36,687 nt of DNA from Clostridiales bacterium (GTDB lineage Bacteria; Bacillota; Clostridia; Lachnospirales; Lachnospiraceae), in assembly GCA_019423795.1 (NCBI GenBank), contig JAHZAT010000103.1, positions 1-36,687 on the forward strand, in the 5' to 3' direction. A program made the translations under genes and the position numbers. Under the pieces are notes generated by a model. That model did not search any database. It saw only the letters and a program-made list of their open reading frames with translations, and had not been told where the DNA came from. Below, one piece after another: positions 16,013 to 22,587 of this stretch (position 1 is its first letter; every line of letters starts with the position of its first letter).

Positions 16013-17524
16013 ATGAGAACAGCGAAGAATATACTTTTGTTTGTCTTCATACTGATCATAAGTTTGAATGTAACAGTATATGCACAGGAGAATGGAGAGA
16101 AGACAGAAAATCCGGTCAAGGTAACACAGGAATCTGAGAATGATAAAGATGTGCCGTTTACGAATAGTAAAGGAGAGACAGTATATACATTGTCTGCAAC
16201 TACAAGGGACAGAGAAGGTGCGATCATGATGCCGAAAGACCGTAATTTATGTCTTACTTCAGAGACGGTTGATCTAAGTGACATCGAAGTTTTGATCGAT
16301 GATTCAAATGAACAGGCAAAAAAGGATCTTGAGGTTGAGCTTATATCTGCGTCTAAGAATACCGCAAAGATTTGTGTGAATTTTTCGAATCGGTATGTTT
16401 CGACTGATTTAAACTGGGATGGGAAGATTCTTGTAAAAAAAGGCAATGACGTGATCAGGGAGATTGCGATAGCTTATATGACACCATACATAAGAGATGT
16501 GCATGATACAGGATTTCAAACGTTAAGTTCATGGTCTGGTACATGGGGCGTTTTAGATGGAGAGCAATATCGCTCCTCTGGGATTATTGATGTGTATCAG
16601 GATAATGCACAGATTTCTTTTACCTATCAGTCACAAGGAAATCAGGGAGTGAAAGCATTTCATTTAGATCATAATGGAAATTATACGTTTTCGGATGGAT
16701 CGTATGATATCAAGGCTCAGAATCAAAGTCCCAAGGCCTATAACACAGTAAATATCAGTCTGAAACCATCTTATATTAAGCAGTTAAAAGAGGAACTGAT
16801 CAATGATCTGTATAAATACAGTTTAGATACAAAGCAGTGTGTGTTTGATGATCTGATGATTGAATATGAAGACGGATGTATCATCGGAGAAGTCACAGAT
16901 TTTGTGAGACTAGGACATCAGGCAACGATCAAGCCGTTAGATAGGATGACATTAAAGGCAAATATAAAATCTACATCAAAGATTTCTCTTCAGTGGAAGA
17001 AACTTGATCGTGTTAGTGGTTATGCGATCTATCGTTATGATTCTGGGAAACAGCAATATAAAAAGATAAAAACAGTTTCAACACAGGAGACTTCCTATAC
17101 AGATTCTAAGTTAAAATCTGGGAAGACGTATTGTTATAAGATTGTGCCATATCGTTCTATTACGTACACAGATGCTGGGAATTTATGCAAGGTTGTGAAT
17201 GGTTCATCTTCCAATATCGCAAAATGTATCACAAAACCGGGGAAACCAGTGATAAAGGCAAAGAGATCAGGAAGAAGAATAAAAGTAAAAATCAAAAAAG
17301 TAAGCAGAGCCAGTGGATATAAAGTGTATTTAAGGAAGGGAAAGAAAGGCCAGTATAAAGTTGTTAAAACATATAAAGGTAATCGGACCCGTACGTATAA
17401 GAGTCGAAAATTAAAAAGAAAAAAGACGTATTATGTGAAAGTACGTGCATATAAAACATATCAATCCAAGAAATACTTTGGAAAATATTCAAAAGCGAAA
17501 AAAGTCAAAATTCCAAAGAAGTGA
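16013..17524 (+). CDS. Secreted protein with two C-terminal fibronectin type III domains
   Basis: A 503-residue exported protein of unknown role. The signal peptide covers residues 1-24 (MRTAKN, hydrophobic core, cut near VYAQ). Residues about 30-310 are an unrecognised region with beta-rich composition and no motif I can name. Two fibronectin type III modules follow: about 320-405 (KISLQWKKLDRVSGYAIYRY, then TYCYKIVPYRS) and about 408-503 (YKVYLRKGKKGQYKVVK, then YYVKVRAYKTY). The second module is very basic (many Lys/Arg), which would suit binding to anionic wall polymers. No LPXTG or membrane tail is visible. A TTG at 15992 is in frame, but GGAGG at 16001-16005 points to the ATG at 16013. 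A strong bidirectional terminator follows. Confidence 0.85.
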   Translation: MRTAKNILLFVFILIISLNVTVYAQENGEKTENPVKVTQESENDKDVPFTNSKGETVYTLSATTRDREGAIMMPKDRNLCLTSETVDLSDIEVLIDDSNEQAKKDLEVELISASKNTAKICVNFSNRYVSTDLNWDGKILVKKGNDVIREIAIAYMTPYIRDVHDTGFQTLSSWSGTWGVLDGEQYRSSGIIDVYQDNAQISFTYQSQGNQGVKAFHLDHNGNYTFSDGSYDIKAQNQSPKAYNTVNISLKPSYIKQLKEELINDLYKYSLDTKQCVFDDLMIEYEDGCIIGEVTDFVRLGHQATIKPLDRMTLKANIKSTSKISLQWKKLDRVSGYAIYRYDSGKQQYKKIKTVSTQETSYTDSKLKSGKTYCYKIVPYRSITYTDAGNLCKVVNGSSSNIAKCITKPGKPVIKAKRSGRRIKVKIKKVSRASGYKVYLRKGKKGQYKVVKTYKGNRTRTYKSRKLKRKKTYYVKVRAYKTYQSKKYFGKYSKAKKVKIPKK

Positions 17525-17534
17525 TGATATAAGA

Positions 17535-17575
17535 AAAAAAGACAGATGAGGTAATTCTTCTCATCTGTCTTTTTT
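17535..17575. terminator. Bidirectional terminator between convergent genes
   Basis: A perfect stem GACAGATGAG / CTCATCTGTC, extended by six A-T pairs on the outside, with a nine-base loop. It serves the fibronectin-III gene and the minus-strand gene ending at 17587. Confidence 0.9.
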
Positions 17576-17586
17576 CGATTTACGAA

Positions 17587-17928
17587 TTATTCTTTTTCGT
17601 CAGATTCTTCGGATGGAGTTTCTGTTTCTTGTGATTCTTCTTCAACTACGGATGGATCATCATCATCAGTATCTGTGATGTTGATAGAAACATAATCTCT
17701 GTCGTCTTTTGATGGTTCAGGGAAAATCTCATCATCATCAAAAGAGTCATCATCAAAAGAGTCATCATCAAAAGATTCGTCATCGAAATCATCGTCAAAA
17801 TCATCATCGGATACTTCTTTGATCTTTGCAATGATCGCTTTGATCTGATCACGAGCAACATATAAAATACCAGCAACGGTAGCGATGGCAGTGATCAGTT
17901 TAAAAAGGTCTTTTATGGTTTTCTTCAT
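17587..17928 (-). CDS. Small membrane-anchored Asp-rich protein
   Basis: A 113-residue protein with one N-terminal hydrophobic segment (about residues 8-27, LFKLITAIATVAGILYVA), a short basic stretch, then an extremely acidic tail. The centre (about 40-66) contains SFDDD repeated in tandem, encoded by three 15-base repeats, and the end is rich in Glu/Asp/Ser/Thr. Such tails are usually disordered. No catalytic motif is visible. The start is supported by AAAGGAG upstream. The gene is divergent from rpiA, with facing promoters whose -35 boxes are only seven bases apart. Function unknown. Confidence 0.75.
   Translation of the reverse strand: MKKTIKDLFKLITAIATVAGILYVARDQIKAIIAKIKEVSDDDFDDDFDDESFDDDSFDDDSFDDDEIFPEPSKDDRDYVSINITDTDDDDPSVVEEESQETETPSEESDEKE
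17732..17776. repeat. Three tandem 15-bp repeats inside the Asp-rich gene
   Basis: Unit TCATCATCAAAAGAG occurs three times head to tail (17732-17746, 17747-17761, 17762-17776; the last base differs), with degenerate copies to about 17812. The length keeps the reading frame, so copy number could vary without disrupting the protein. Confidence 0.85.
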
Positions 17929-17958
17929 AACGAAAAACTCCTTTCTTTTTTTATTATT

Positions 17959-17987
17959 ATTTTATAATGAATCAAAAAAAAATGCAA
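17959..17987 (-). promoter_or_regulatory. Promoter for the Asp-rich protein gene
   Basis: On the minus strand, TTGCAT (17987-17982), a 17-base spacer and TAAAAT (17964-17959). It is divergent from the rpiA promoter. Confidence 0.5.
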
Positions 17988-17994
17988 TGTAGGA

Positions 17995-18022
17995 TTGACA
18001 AAATAAAACTTCATGATAAAAT
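17995..18022 (+). promoter_or_regulatory. Sigma-A-type promoter for rpiA
   Basis: A perfect TTGACA (17995-18000), a 16-base spacer and TAAAAT (18017-18022). Confidence 0.6.
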
Positions 18023-18065
18023 AAAAGCATAAAATAAAACTTTGCAAAAACAAAGGAGGAATAAA

Positions 18066-18683
18066 GTGAAACGTTTATGTGCAAAAGCGGCACTTGATCT
18101 TGTGCCAGATCATGGGATTATTGGACTTGGTGGTGGAGAGACGATCAGTTATCTTGCAGAAGATATCAAAGAAGCTGAGAAAGATGTCAAAGTTGTGACA
18201 CCATCAGATCATACAGCACAAGTATGTAAAAAGCTTGGATTAGAAATTGTTGATACCAAAGAAGTAAAAGAGATCGAAATTGCATTTGACGGGTGTGATC
18301 AGGTTGATTCTGATCTTGATGCATATAAAAGTGGAGGCGGAATTCACACATTAGAGAAGATTATTGCAAAGATGGCAAAAGAATATGTATTACTGGTCGA
18401 TGAAACGAAAGTAACAGATAAGTTAAATAATAAAGTACCAGTTGTATTAGATATTATTCCAGAAGCAGTGAACTATGTGACAAGTCAGGTGGAAGCAATG
18501 GGTGCAACAGTGAAGAAACGTGATGAACATTTACTGGAAGTTTATTATGACACTTTACCAGAACTAGAAGAGATTGACAAAAACTTAAAGATGATCACAG
18601 GGGTGATCGAGACATCATTATTTTATCAGGTTGCAACAAAAGCATTGGTTGCAGGTGAAGAAGGAATCAGAGTGATCAAGTAA
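18066..18683 (+). CDS. rpiA: Ribose-5-phosphate isomerase A (divergent)
   Basis: A 205-residue cytoplasmic enzyme that interconverts ribose-5-phosphate and ribulose-5-phosphate in the pentose phosphate pathway. Family features are IIGLGGGETISYLAE (in place of the usual GVGTGST), AFDGCDQVDSDL (in place of DGADEVD; both Asp kept, Glu replaced by Gln), YKSGGGIHTLEKIIA with the glutamate expected to act as base, and a final IETSLF...ALVAGEEGIRVIK. The protein is a little shorter than the E. coli enzyme (219). The start is GTG at 18066, chosen because AGGAGG (18054-18059) lies six bases upstream; a TTG at 18042 is in frame but lacks a site. Because the signature loops deviate, another phosphosugar isomerase activity cannot be excluded. 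The next gene starts 18 bases later. Confidence 0.82.
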   Translation: MKRLCAKAALDLVPDHGIIGLGGGETISYLAEDIKEAEKDVKVVTPSDHTAQVCKKLGLEIVDTKEVKEIEIAFDGCDQVDSDLDAYKSGGGIHTLEKIIAKMAKEYVLLVDETKVTDKLNNKVPVVLDIIPEAVNYVTSQVEAMGATVKKRDEHLLEVYYDTLPELEEIDKNLKMITGVIETSLFYQVATKALVAGEEGIRVIK

Positions 18684-18701
18684 GAAAGAAGGAAAGATAA
18701 G

Positions 18702-19667
18702 ATGAGTACATGGGGAATTTTAGGTTGTGGAACAATTGCGAATGAGATGGCAGCAACATTTCAGAAGATGGGACATGAAATTTACGGAGTAGCCAATCGT
18801 ACACCAGAGAAAGCAGAAAAGTTTGCAGACAAATATGGAGTAAAACATGTTTTTAAAACATGCGAAGAGATGCTGGCAGATGAAAATATCGATATCATTT
18901 ATGTTGCAACACCACATAGTATGCATTATGAAAATATGAAGCAGGCAGTCAATGCAGGAAAGCATATCTTATGTGAAAAAGCGATCACAGTGAATGCAGC
19001 ACAGTTAGAAGAAGTGCTGGAACTTGCCGAAGAAAAAGGTGTGGTAGTCAGAGAAGCAATGACAATTTCACATATGCCTTTATATAAGAAATTAAAAGAA
19101 CGAATCAAAGAAGGTGCGATCGGTAATACAAAGATGGTACAGGTAAACTTTGGAAGTAACAAAGGTTATGATTCTACACAGAGATTTTTTGCATTAGAAG
19201 CAGCTGGCGGAGCTTTATTGGATATTGGAGTATATGCAACAGCATTTGCGAGAACATTTTTAAGTGAGATGCCAAATACGATTCTTACGACTGTAGAATA
19301 TTTAGAGACAGGTGCAGATGAACAATCTGGGATCATTATGAAGAATACAAAAGGTGAGATGGTTGTTATGTGTCTGACACTTCGTGCAAAACAGCCAAAA
19401 CGAGGAGTTGTGACAGGTGATAAGGGATATATTGAAGTATATGAATATCCAAGAGCATGCAAAGCAACGATCACTAATACGGCAACTGGAGAAGTTGAGA
19501 CAGTTGAAGCAGGAAAGACAGAAGATGCTTTAAAATATGAGGTAGAAGCAATGGAAGCAGCGATCGAAGGAAACTTGGAGGATGATTGCCAGATCATTAC
19601 AAAAGATACGATGCGAATTTTAACAAGTATTAAGACACAGTGGGGAATGAAATACCCATTTGAATAA
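18702..19667 (+). CDS. Gfo/Idh/MocA-family oxidoreductase
   Basis: A 321-residue NAD(P)-dependent dehydrogenase of the glucose-fructose oxidoreductase/inositol dehydrogenase family. The nucleotide-binding Rossmann fold starts at once with WGILGCGTIANEMA, followed by VANRTPEKAEKFADKYGV and IDIIYVATPHSMHYENM. The family's catalytic EK.I motif is present as HILCEKAITVNAAQLEE (near residues 88-104). The second domain contains GGALLDIGVYA, which matches the usual G(G)ALxDxGxY. The substrate, probably a sugar, polyol or their derivative, cannot be named. It lies 18 bases behind rpiA and is probably in the same operon, hinting at pentose or polyol metabolism. Confidence 0.88.
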   Translation: MSTWGILGCGTIANEMAATFQKMGHEIYGVANRTPEKAEKFADKYGVKHVFKTCEEMLADENIDIIYVATPHSMHYENMKQAVNAGKHILCEKAITVNAAQLEEVLELAEEKGVVVREAMTISHMPLYKKLKERIKEGAIGNTKMVQVNFGSNKGYDSTQRFFALEAAGGALLDIGVYATAFARTFLSEMPNTILTTVEYLETGADEQSGIIMKNTKGEMVVMCLTLRAKQPKRGVVTGDKGYIEVYEYPRACKATITNTATGEVETVEAGKTEDALKYEVEAMEAAIEGNLEDDCQIITKDTMRILTSIKTQWGMKYPFE

Positions 19668-19697
19668 GGATCTGAGATGATCATATAAGAATTTATC

Positions 19698-19732
19698 AAA
19701 AAGAAATGTGCCAAACACACATTTCTTTTTTT
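19698..19732 (+). terminator. Intrinsic terminator after the rpiA operon
   Basis: The stem AAAAAGAAATGTG / CACATTTCTTTTT has a seven-base loop and ends in a run of T. Confidence 0.85.
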
Positions 19733-19734
19733 AC

Positions 19735-19763
19735 TGGACGAAGCTTTTGCTATCAGTTATACT
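19735..19763 (+). promoter_or_regulatory. Candidate promoter for the CorA-family gene
   Basis: TGGACG (19735-19740), a 17-base spacer and TATACT (19758-19763), directly after the preceding terminator. Confidence 0.4.
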
Positions 19764-19794
19764 TAATAAGAATGAAGCAGGAAGGAGCGGTAAG

Positions 19795-20742
19795 ATGATC
19801 CAGATTTATAAGAATTATGAAGGACATAAAGAGTTAGAAGAATTAGATCATATCGAATTGGAATCATGGGTGATGATCACAGATCCAACGATGGAGGAAC
19901 TCATGAATATTTCGAGAGATTATAAGATTGATATGGATGATCTTAAGGCAGCACTGGATACGGAAGAACGTTCCCGACTGGAGAATGAAGATGATTATAC
20001 AATGATCCTTGTGAATATTCCGGTTGTAGAGGAAGAGGAAGAAAAGAAATGGTATGAGACGATACCGCTTGGGATTTTTATTACTAATAAGATCGTCTTT
20101 ACTGTTTGTTTGGAGCAAACGAATATCTTAAAACAATTTGTTGATGGACTGGTATCAAATTTTTATACATTTATGAAGACAAGATTTGTATATCAGATTC
20201 TTTACAATAATGCAGCATTGTTCTTGTATTATCTGCGTGTGATCGACCAGAGAGCAAATCAAGTGGAAGATCTGTTGCATGAGACATATGAGAACAAAGA
20301 CTTGATCCAATTGTATGATTTAGAGAAATGCCTAGTTTATTTTACAACAGCATTAAAATCAAATGAAGTAGTGTTGGAGAAATTAAGAAAACATATTGGC
20401 CTTAGACATTATGAAGAAGATGAAGAACTGTTGGAAGATGTCATCATTGAGAATAAACAGGCGATGGAGATGACGGATATTTATCATAATATCCTGCGAA
20501 GTACGATGTCTTTGTTTGGATCGATCATTGATAATAACCTGAATCAGGTTATGAAATTCTTGGCAGCGATCACGATCATTTTGGAATTGCCAACGATGAT
20601 CTCGGGATTGTATGGTATGAACGTCAATGGTGTTGGAATGCCGTTTGCGACGAAAGCATATGGGTTTGCAGCAATCTCGATTTTTTCTTTGATCGTCTGT
20701 TTGATCGCGGTGTATATTTTGAAGAAGAAACATATACTATAA
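19795..20742 (+). CDS. CorA-family divalent cation transporter
   Basis: A 315-residue inner-membrane channel of the CorA family, which takes up Mg2+ (or Co2+/Ni2+) as a pentamer. The N-terminal two-thirds is a soluble alpha/beta and long-helix domain; two membrane segments lie at the end. The family signature GMN appears as YGMNVNG at residues 274-276, at the close of the first segment (ITIILELPTMISGL), and a second segment (YGFAAISIFSLIVCLIAVYIL) is followed by the basic tail KKKHIL. The first 29 codons of a longer frame from 19708 lie over the terminator and promoter, so I chose the ATG at 19795, which has GGAG upstream. It converges on sigG. Confidence 0.9.
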   Translation: MIQIYKNYEGHKELEELDHIELESWVMITDPTMEELMNISRDYKIDMDDLKAALDTEERSRLENEDDYTMILVNIPVVEEEEEKKWYETIPLGIFITNKIVFTVCLEQTNILKQFVDGLVSNFYTFMKTRFVYQILYNNAALFLYYLRVIDQRANQVEDLLHETYENKDLIQLYDLEKCLVYFTTALKSNEVVLEKLRKHIGLRHYEEDEELLEDVIIENKQAMEMTDIYHNILRSTMSLFGSIIDNNLNQVMKFLAAITIILELPTMISGLYGMNVNGVGMPFATKAYGFAAISIFSLIVCLIAVYILKKKHIL

Positions 20743-20747
20743 GATAT

Positions 20748-20774
20748 TGAAGAATCACACTAAGTGGTTCTTCA
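20748..20774. terminator. Possible hairpin terminator between corA-like and sigG
   Basis: An 11-bp stem (20748-20758 with 20764-20774, one G-U pair) and a five-base loop. It includes the sigG stop codon. The T-tract is poor, so terminator activity is uncertain. Confidence 0.4.
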
Positions 20775-21531
20775 TGTGTTTTAGGGCGTTTTTTTCCAGA
20801 CGGCTGACTTGTGCCTGGGAAATGGCGATTTCGTCTGCAACTTCTGTTTGTGTTTTTCCTTCAAAGAATCGCATTTTGATAATATCATATTCTCGATCTG
20901 GAAGATGTTCCATTGCTTCTTTTAAGGCAATGGATTCCACCCAGCTATCTTCTTTGTTTTTTTTATCTTTTACCTGATCCATAAGGTAAAGAGTATCACC
21001 TCCATCCTGATAAACAGGTTCATAAAGAGAAAGAGGGGTTGCGATCGCATCAAGTGCAAATAAGACATCTTCTTTTTTCATATCGATTTCTTTTGCAATG
21101 ACGTCGATCGTAGGCTCATGATTTAATTTTTTGGTAAGAACTTCTCTTGCGTTGATCGCTTTATATGCGGTATCACGAAGAGAACGACTTACACGCATAC
21201 TATGATTATCACGAAGATAGCGTTTGACTTCACCAATGATCATGGGAACAGCATAAGTAGAGAATTTCACATTTAGATTTCGGTCAAAATTATCAATGGC
21301 TTTCATAAGACCGATGCAGCCAACTTGAAAAAGATCATCTGCATTTTCACTACTTCCTGAAAATCGTTGGATGATACTGAGAACAAGTCGTAGATTTCCT
21401 TTGATATAATGTTCTCTGGCAAGAAGATCACCTTGCTCGATCCGCTCAAATAAATCTTCTTTTTCTTCTTCAGAAAGTAAAGGGAGAGAAGAAGTGTTAA
21501 CGCCACAGATTTCTACTTTTTTTCGTGCCAT
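20755..21531 (-). CDS. sigG: RNA polymerase sporulation sigma factor SigG
   Basis: A 258-residue forespore-specific sigma factor that switches on late forespore genes, including small acid-soluble spore proteins and germination functions. The N-terminus KVEICGVNTSSLPLL is the hallmark of SigG, part of which binds anti-sigma proteins. Region 2 is clear in NLRLVLSIIQRF, DDLFQVGCIGLMKAIDNFD and VKFSTYAVPMIIGEVKRYLRDN. Region 3 follows, and region 4 shows REYDIIKMRFFEGKTQTEVADEIAISQAQVSRLEK. An in-frame start lies further upstream at 21570, but GGAGGA eight bases before the ATG at 21531 and the family start MARKKVEICG decide for the shorter form. Unlike in Bacillus it is not next to sigE/spoIIGA in this window. 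Confidence 0.96.
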   Translation of the reverse strand: MARKKVEICGVNTSSLPLLSEEEKEDLFERIEQGDLLAREHYIKGNLRLVLSIIQRFSGSSENADDLFQVGCIGLMKAIDNFDRNLNVKFSTYAVPMIIGEVKRYLRDNHSMRVSRSLRDTAYKAINAREVLTKKLNHEPTIDVIAKEIDMKKEDVLFALDAIATPLSLYEPVYQDGGDTLYLMDQVKDKKNKEDSWVESIALKEAMEHLPDREYDIIKMRFFEGKTQTEVADEIAISQAQVSRLEKNALKHMKNHLV

Positions 21532-21564
21532 AATAAGTTCCTCCATTTGTGATTCGTATAATAA

Positions 21565-21594
21565 AATCATGTACAGATCTGGTGGAATTTATAC
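21565..21594 (-). promoter_or_regulatory. Possible forespore promoter for sigG
   Basis: On the minus strand GTATA (21594-21590), 18 bases, then CATGATT (21571-21565). The -35 element and spacing match the sigma-F/sigma-G pattern; the -10 element is imperfect. Known sigG genes are driven by sigma-F and by SigG itself. Confidence 0.35.
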
Positions 21595-21617
21595 GTTGAA
21601 AAAAATGGAAGAGGAAA

Positions 21618-21646
21618 TTGACTTATATTTTTTCAGGTGCTATGAT
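21618..21646 (+). promoter_or_regulatory. Sigma-A-type promoter for the amino-acid-binding protein gene
   Basis: TTGACT (21618-21623), a 17-base spacer and TATGAT (21641-21646) with an extended TGC directly upstream. Confidence 0.6.
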
Positions 21647-21676
21647 GAGGATAAATACGATCAAAGGAGAGTAAAG

Positions 21677-22507
21677 ATGAAGAAGATATTAGCATCGCTT
21701 ATGATGGTTGGACTTATTTTTTGTCTTGGTGGATGCAACGTTCCATGGATGAAACAAAAGACAGAGAAAACGAAGGCTGCGAAAGTTATTCAGGCAGATA
21801 AAGTTGAAGGAACAATGAAAGGAATGAAATTAAAGGTTGGTGTATCGAATGATATGGCGCCATTTTCATATTATGACAGTGAGCAGAAGAAGATCACAGG
21901 GTTTGATATTGATCTTCTTGATAAACTCAGTGAATATCTGGGCTTTGAATATGAATTATATCCAATGAATATGAAGAAATTAGAGCAAAAGATCAAGAAC
22001 AAAGAATTAGATCTTGCAATCGCAGGAATTTCAATCACAGATGAAAGACAGAGAGAGTTTTCATTTACAGACACTTATTATGAAACATATCTTCAGATCG
22101 TGGTCAGAAAAGACAGCCAGATCACAGATCGTAAGGAGATTACAGAGAAGAAGGTCGGTGTTGTAGAAGGAACATCCAGTGCACAATATGCGGAGGATTA
22201 TTTGTCAGAGGATAACAAGATCACATATTATAAAAACATTACAAAAGTATGGAACGATCTTGAAAAAGGAACGATCGATGCAACGATTTATGATACAACA
22301 GGAATCCAGAATTATATGCAAGAACATGCAGATGATACGAATCTTAGTGTGTTGAATGAACAACTTAATTCCGAGGAAAGTAATTATGGGATTATGTTTG
22401 CGAAGGGATACAAATATCTGGATCAGTTTAATGTAGCACTTCAGGTTCTCAATAATGATGGTACGTATCAGAAGCTTAAGGAGCAGTGGATCAAGACAAA
22501 AGAATAA
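21677..22507 (+). CDS. Amino acid ABC transporter substrate-binding lipoprotein (SBP family 3)
   Basis: A 276-residue lipoprotein that should bind a polar amino acid outside the cell. The N-terminus has a hydrophobic core and the lipobox LGGC (Cys near residue 20). The family 3 signature GFDIDLLDKLSEYLGFEYEL (about residues 75-94) is present, as are LDLAIAGISITDERQREFSFT and VGVVEGTSSAQYAEDYL, the usual hinge and ligand-binding regions. GGAGAG lies seven bases before the ATG; the longer frame from 21494 crosses the promoter and is rejected. No permease or ATPase gene is adjacent, so it must use a transporter encoded elsewhere or be an orphan sensor-type protein. Confidence 0.9.
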   Translation: MKKILASLMMVGLIFCLGGCNVPWMKQKTEKTKAAKVIQADKVEGTMKGMKLKVGVSNDMAPFSYYDSEQKKITGFDIDLLDKLSEYLGFEYELYPMNMKKLEQKIKNKELDLAIAGISITDERQREFSFTDTYYETYLQIVVRKDSQITDRKEITEKKVGVVEGTSSAQYAEDYLSEDNKITYYKNITKVWNDLEKGTIDATIYDTTGIQNYMQEHADDTNLSVLNEQLNSEESNYGIMFAKGYKYLDQFNVALQVLNNDGTYQKLKEQWIKTKE

Positions 22508-22515
22508 AAGATAAG

Positions 22516-22560
22516 AAAATGGCAGGAACTGTATGTAAGATGAAAAGTTCCTGCCATTTT
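22516..22560. terminator. Terminator between the binding protein and aminopeptidase genes
   Basis: A perfect 15-bp stem (22516-22530 with 22546-22560), a 15-base loop, A-run on the left and T-run on the right. It can act for both convergent genes. Confidence 0.8.
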
Positions 22561-22587
22561 GTTTGTTAAGCAAGGCTCTTGTAAGAT

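Noticed and set aside
15919..16446. 175-codon minus-strand open frame
   Set aside because: Crosses the hslO terminator and lies antisense to the fibronectin-III gene's signal peptide; no family features.
17732..17812. Short regular repeats that might suggest a CRISPR array
   Set aside because: The 15-mers are directly adjacent with no spacers and encode an in-frame peptide repeat.
19166..19720. 184-codon minus-strand open frame
   Set aside because: Antisense to the well-supported Gfo/Idh/MocA gene and its terminator; no ribosome-binding site or recognisable domain.
20748..20774. A strong bidirectional terminator between corA-like and sigG
   Set aside because: The stem is real but lacks a proper T-tract on either side, so it was kept only as a low-confidence feature.
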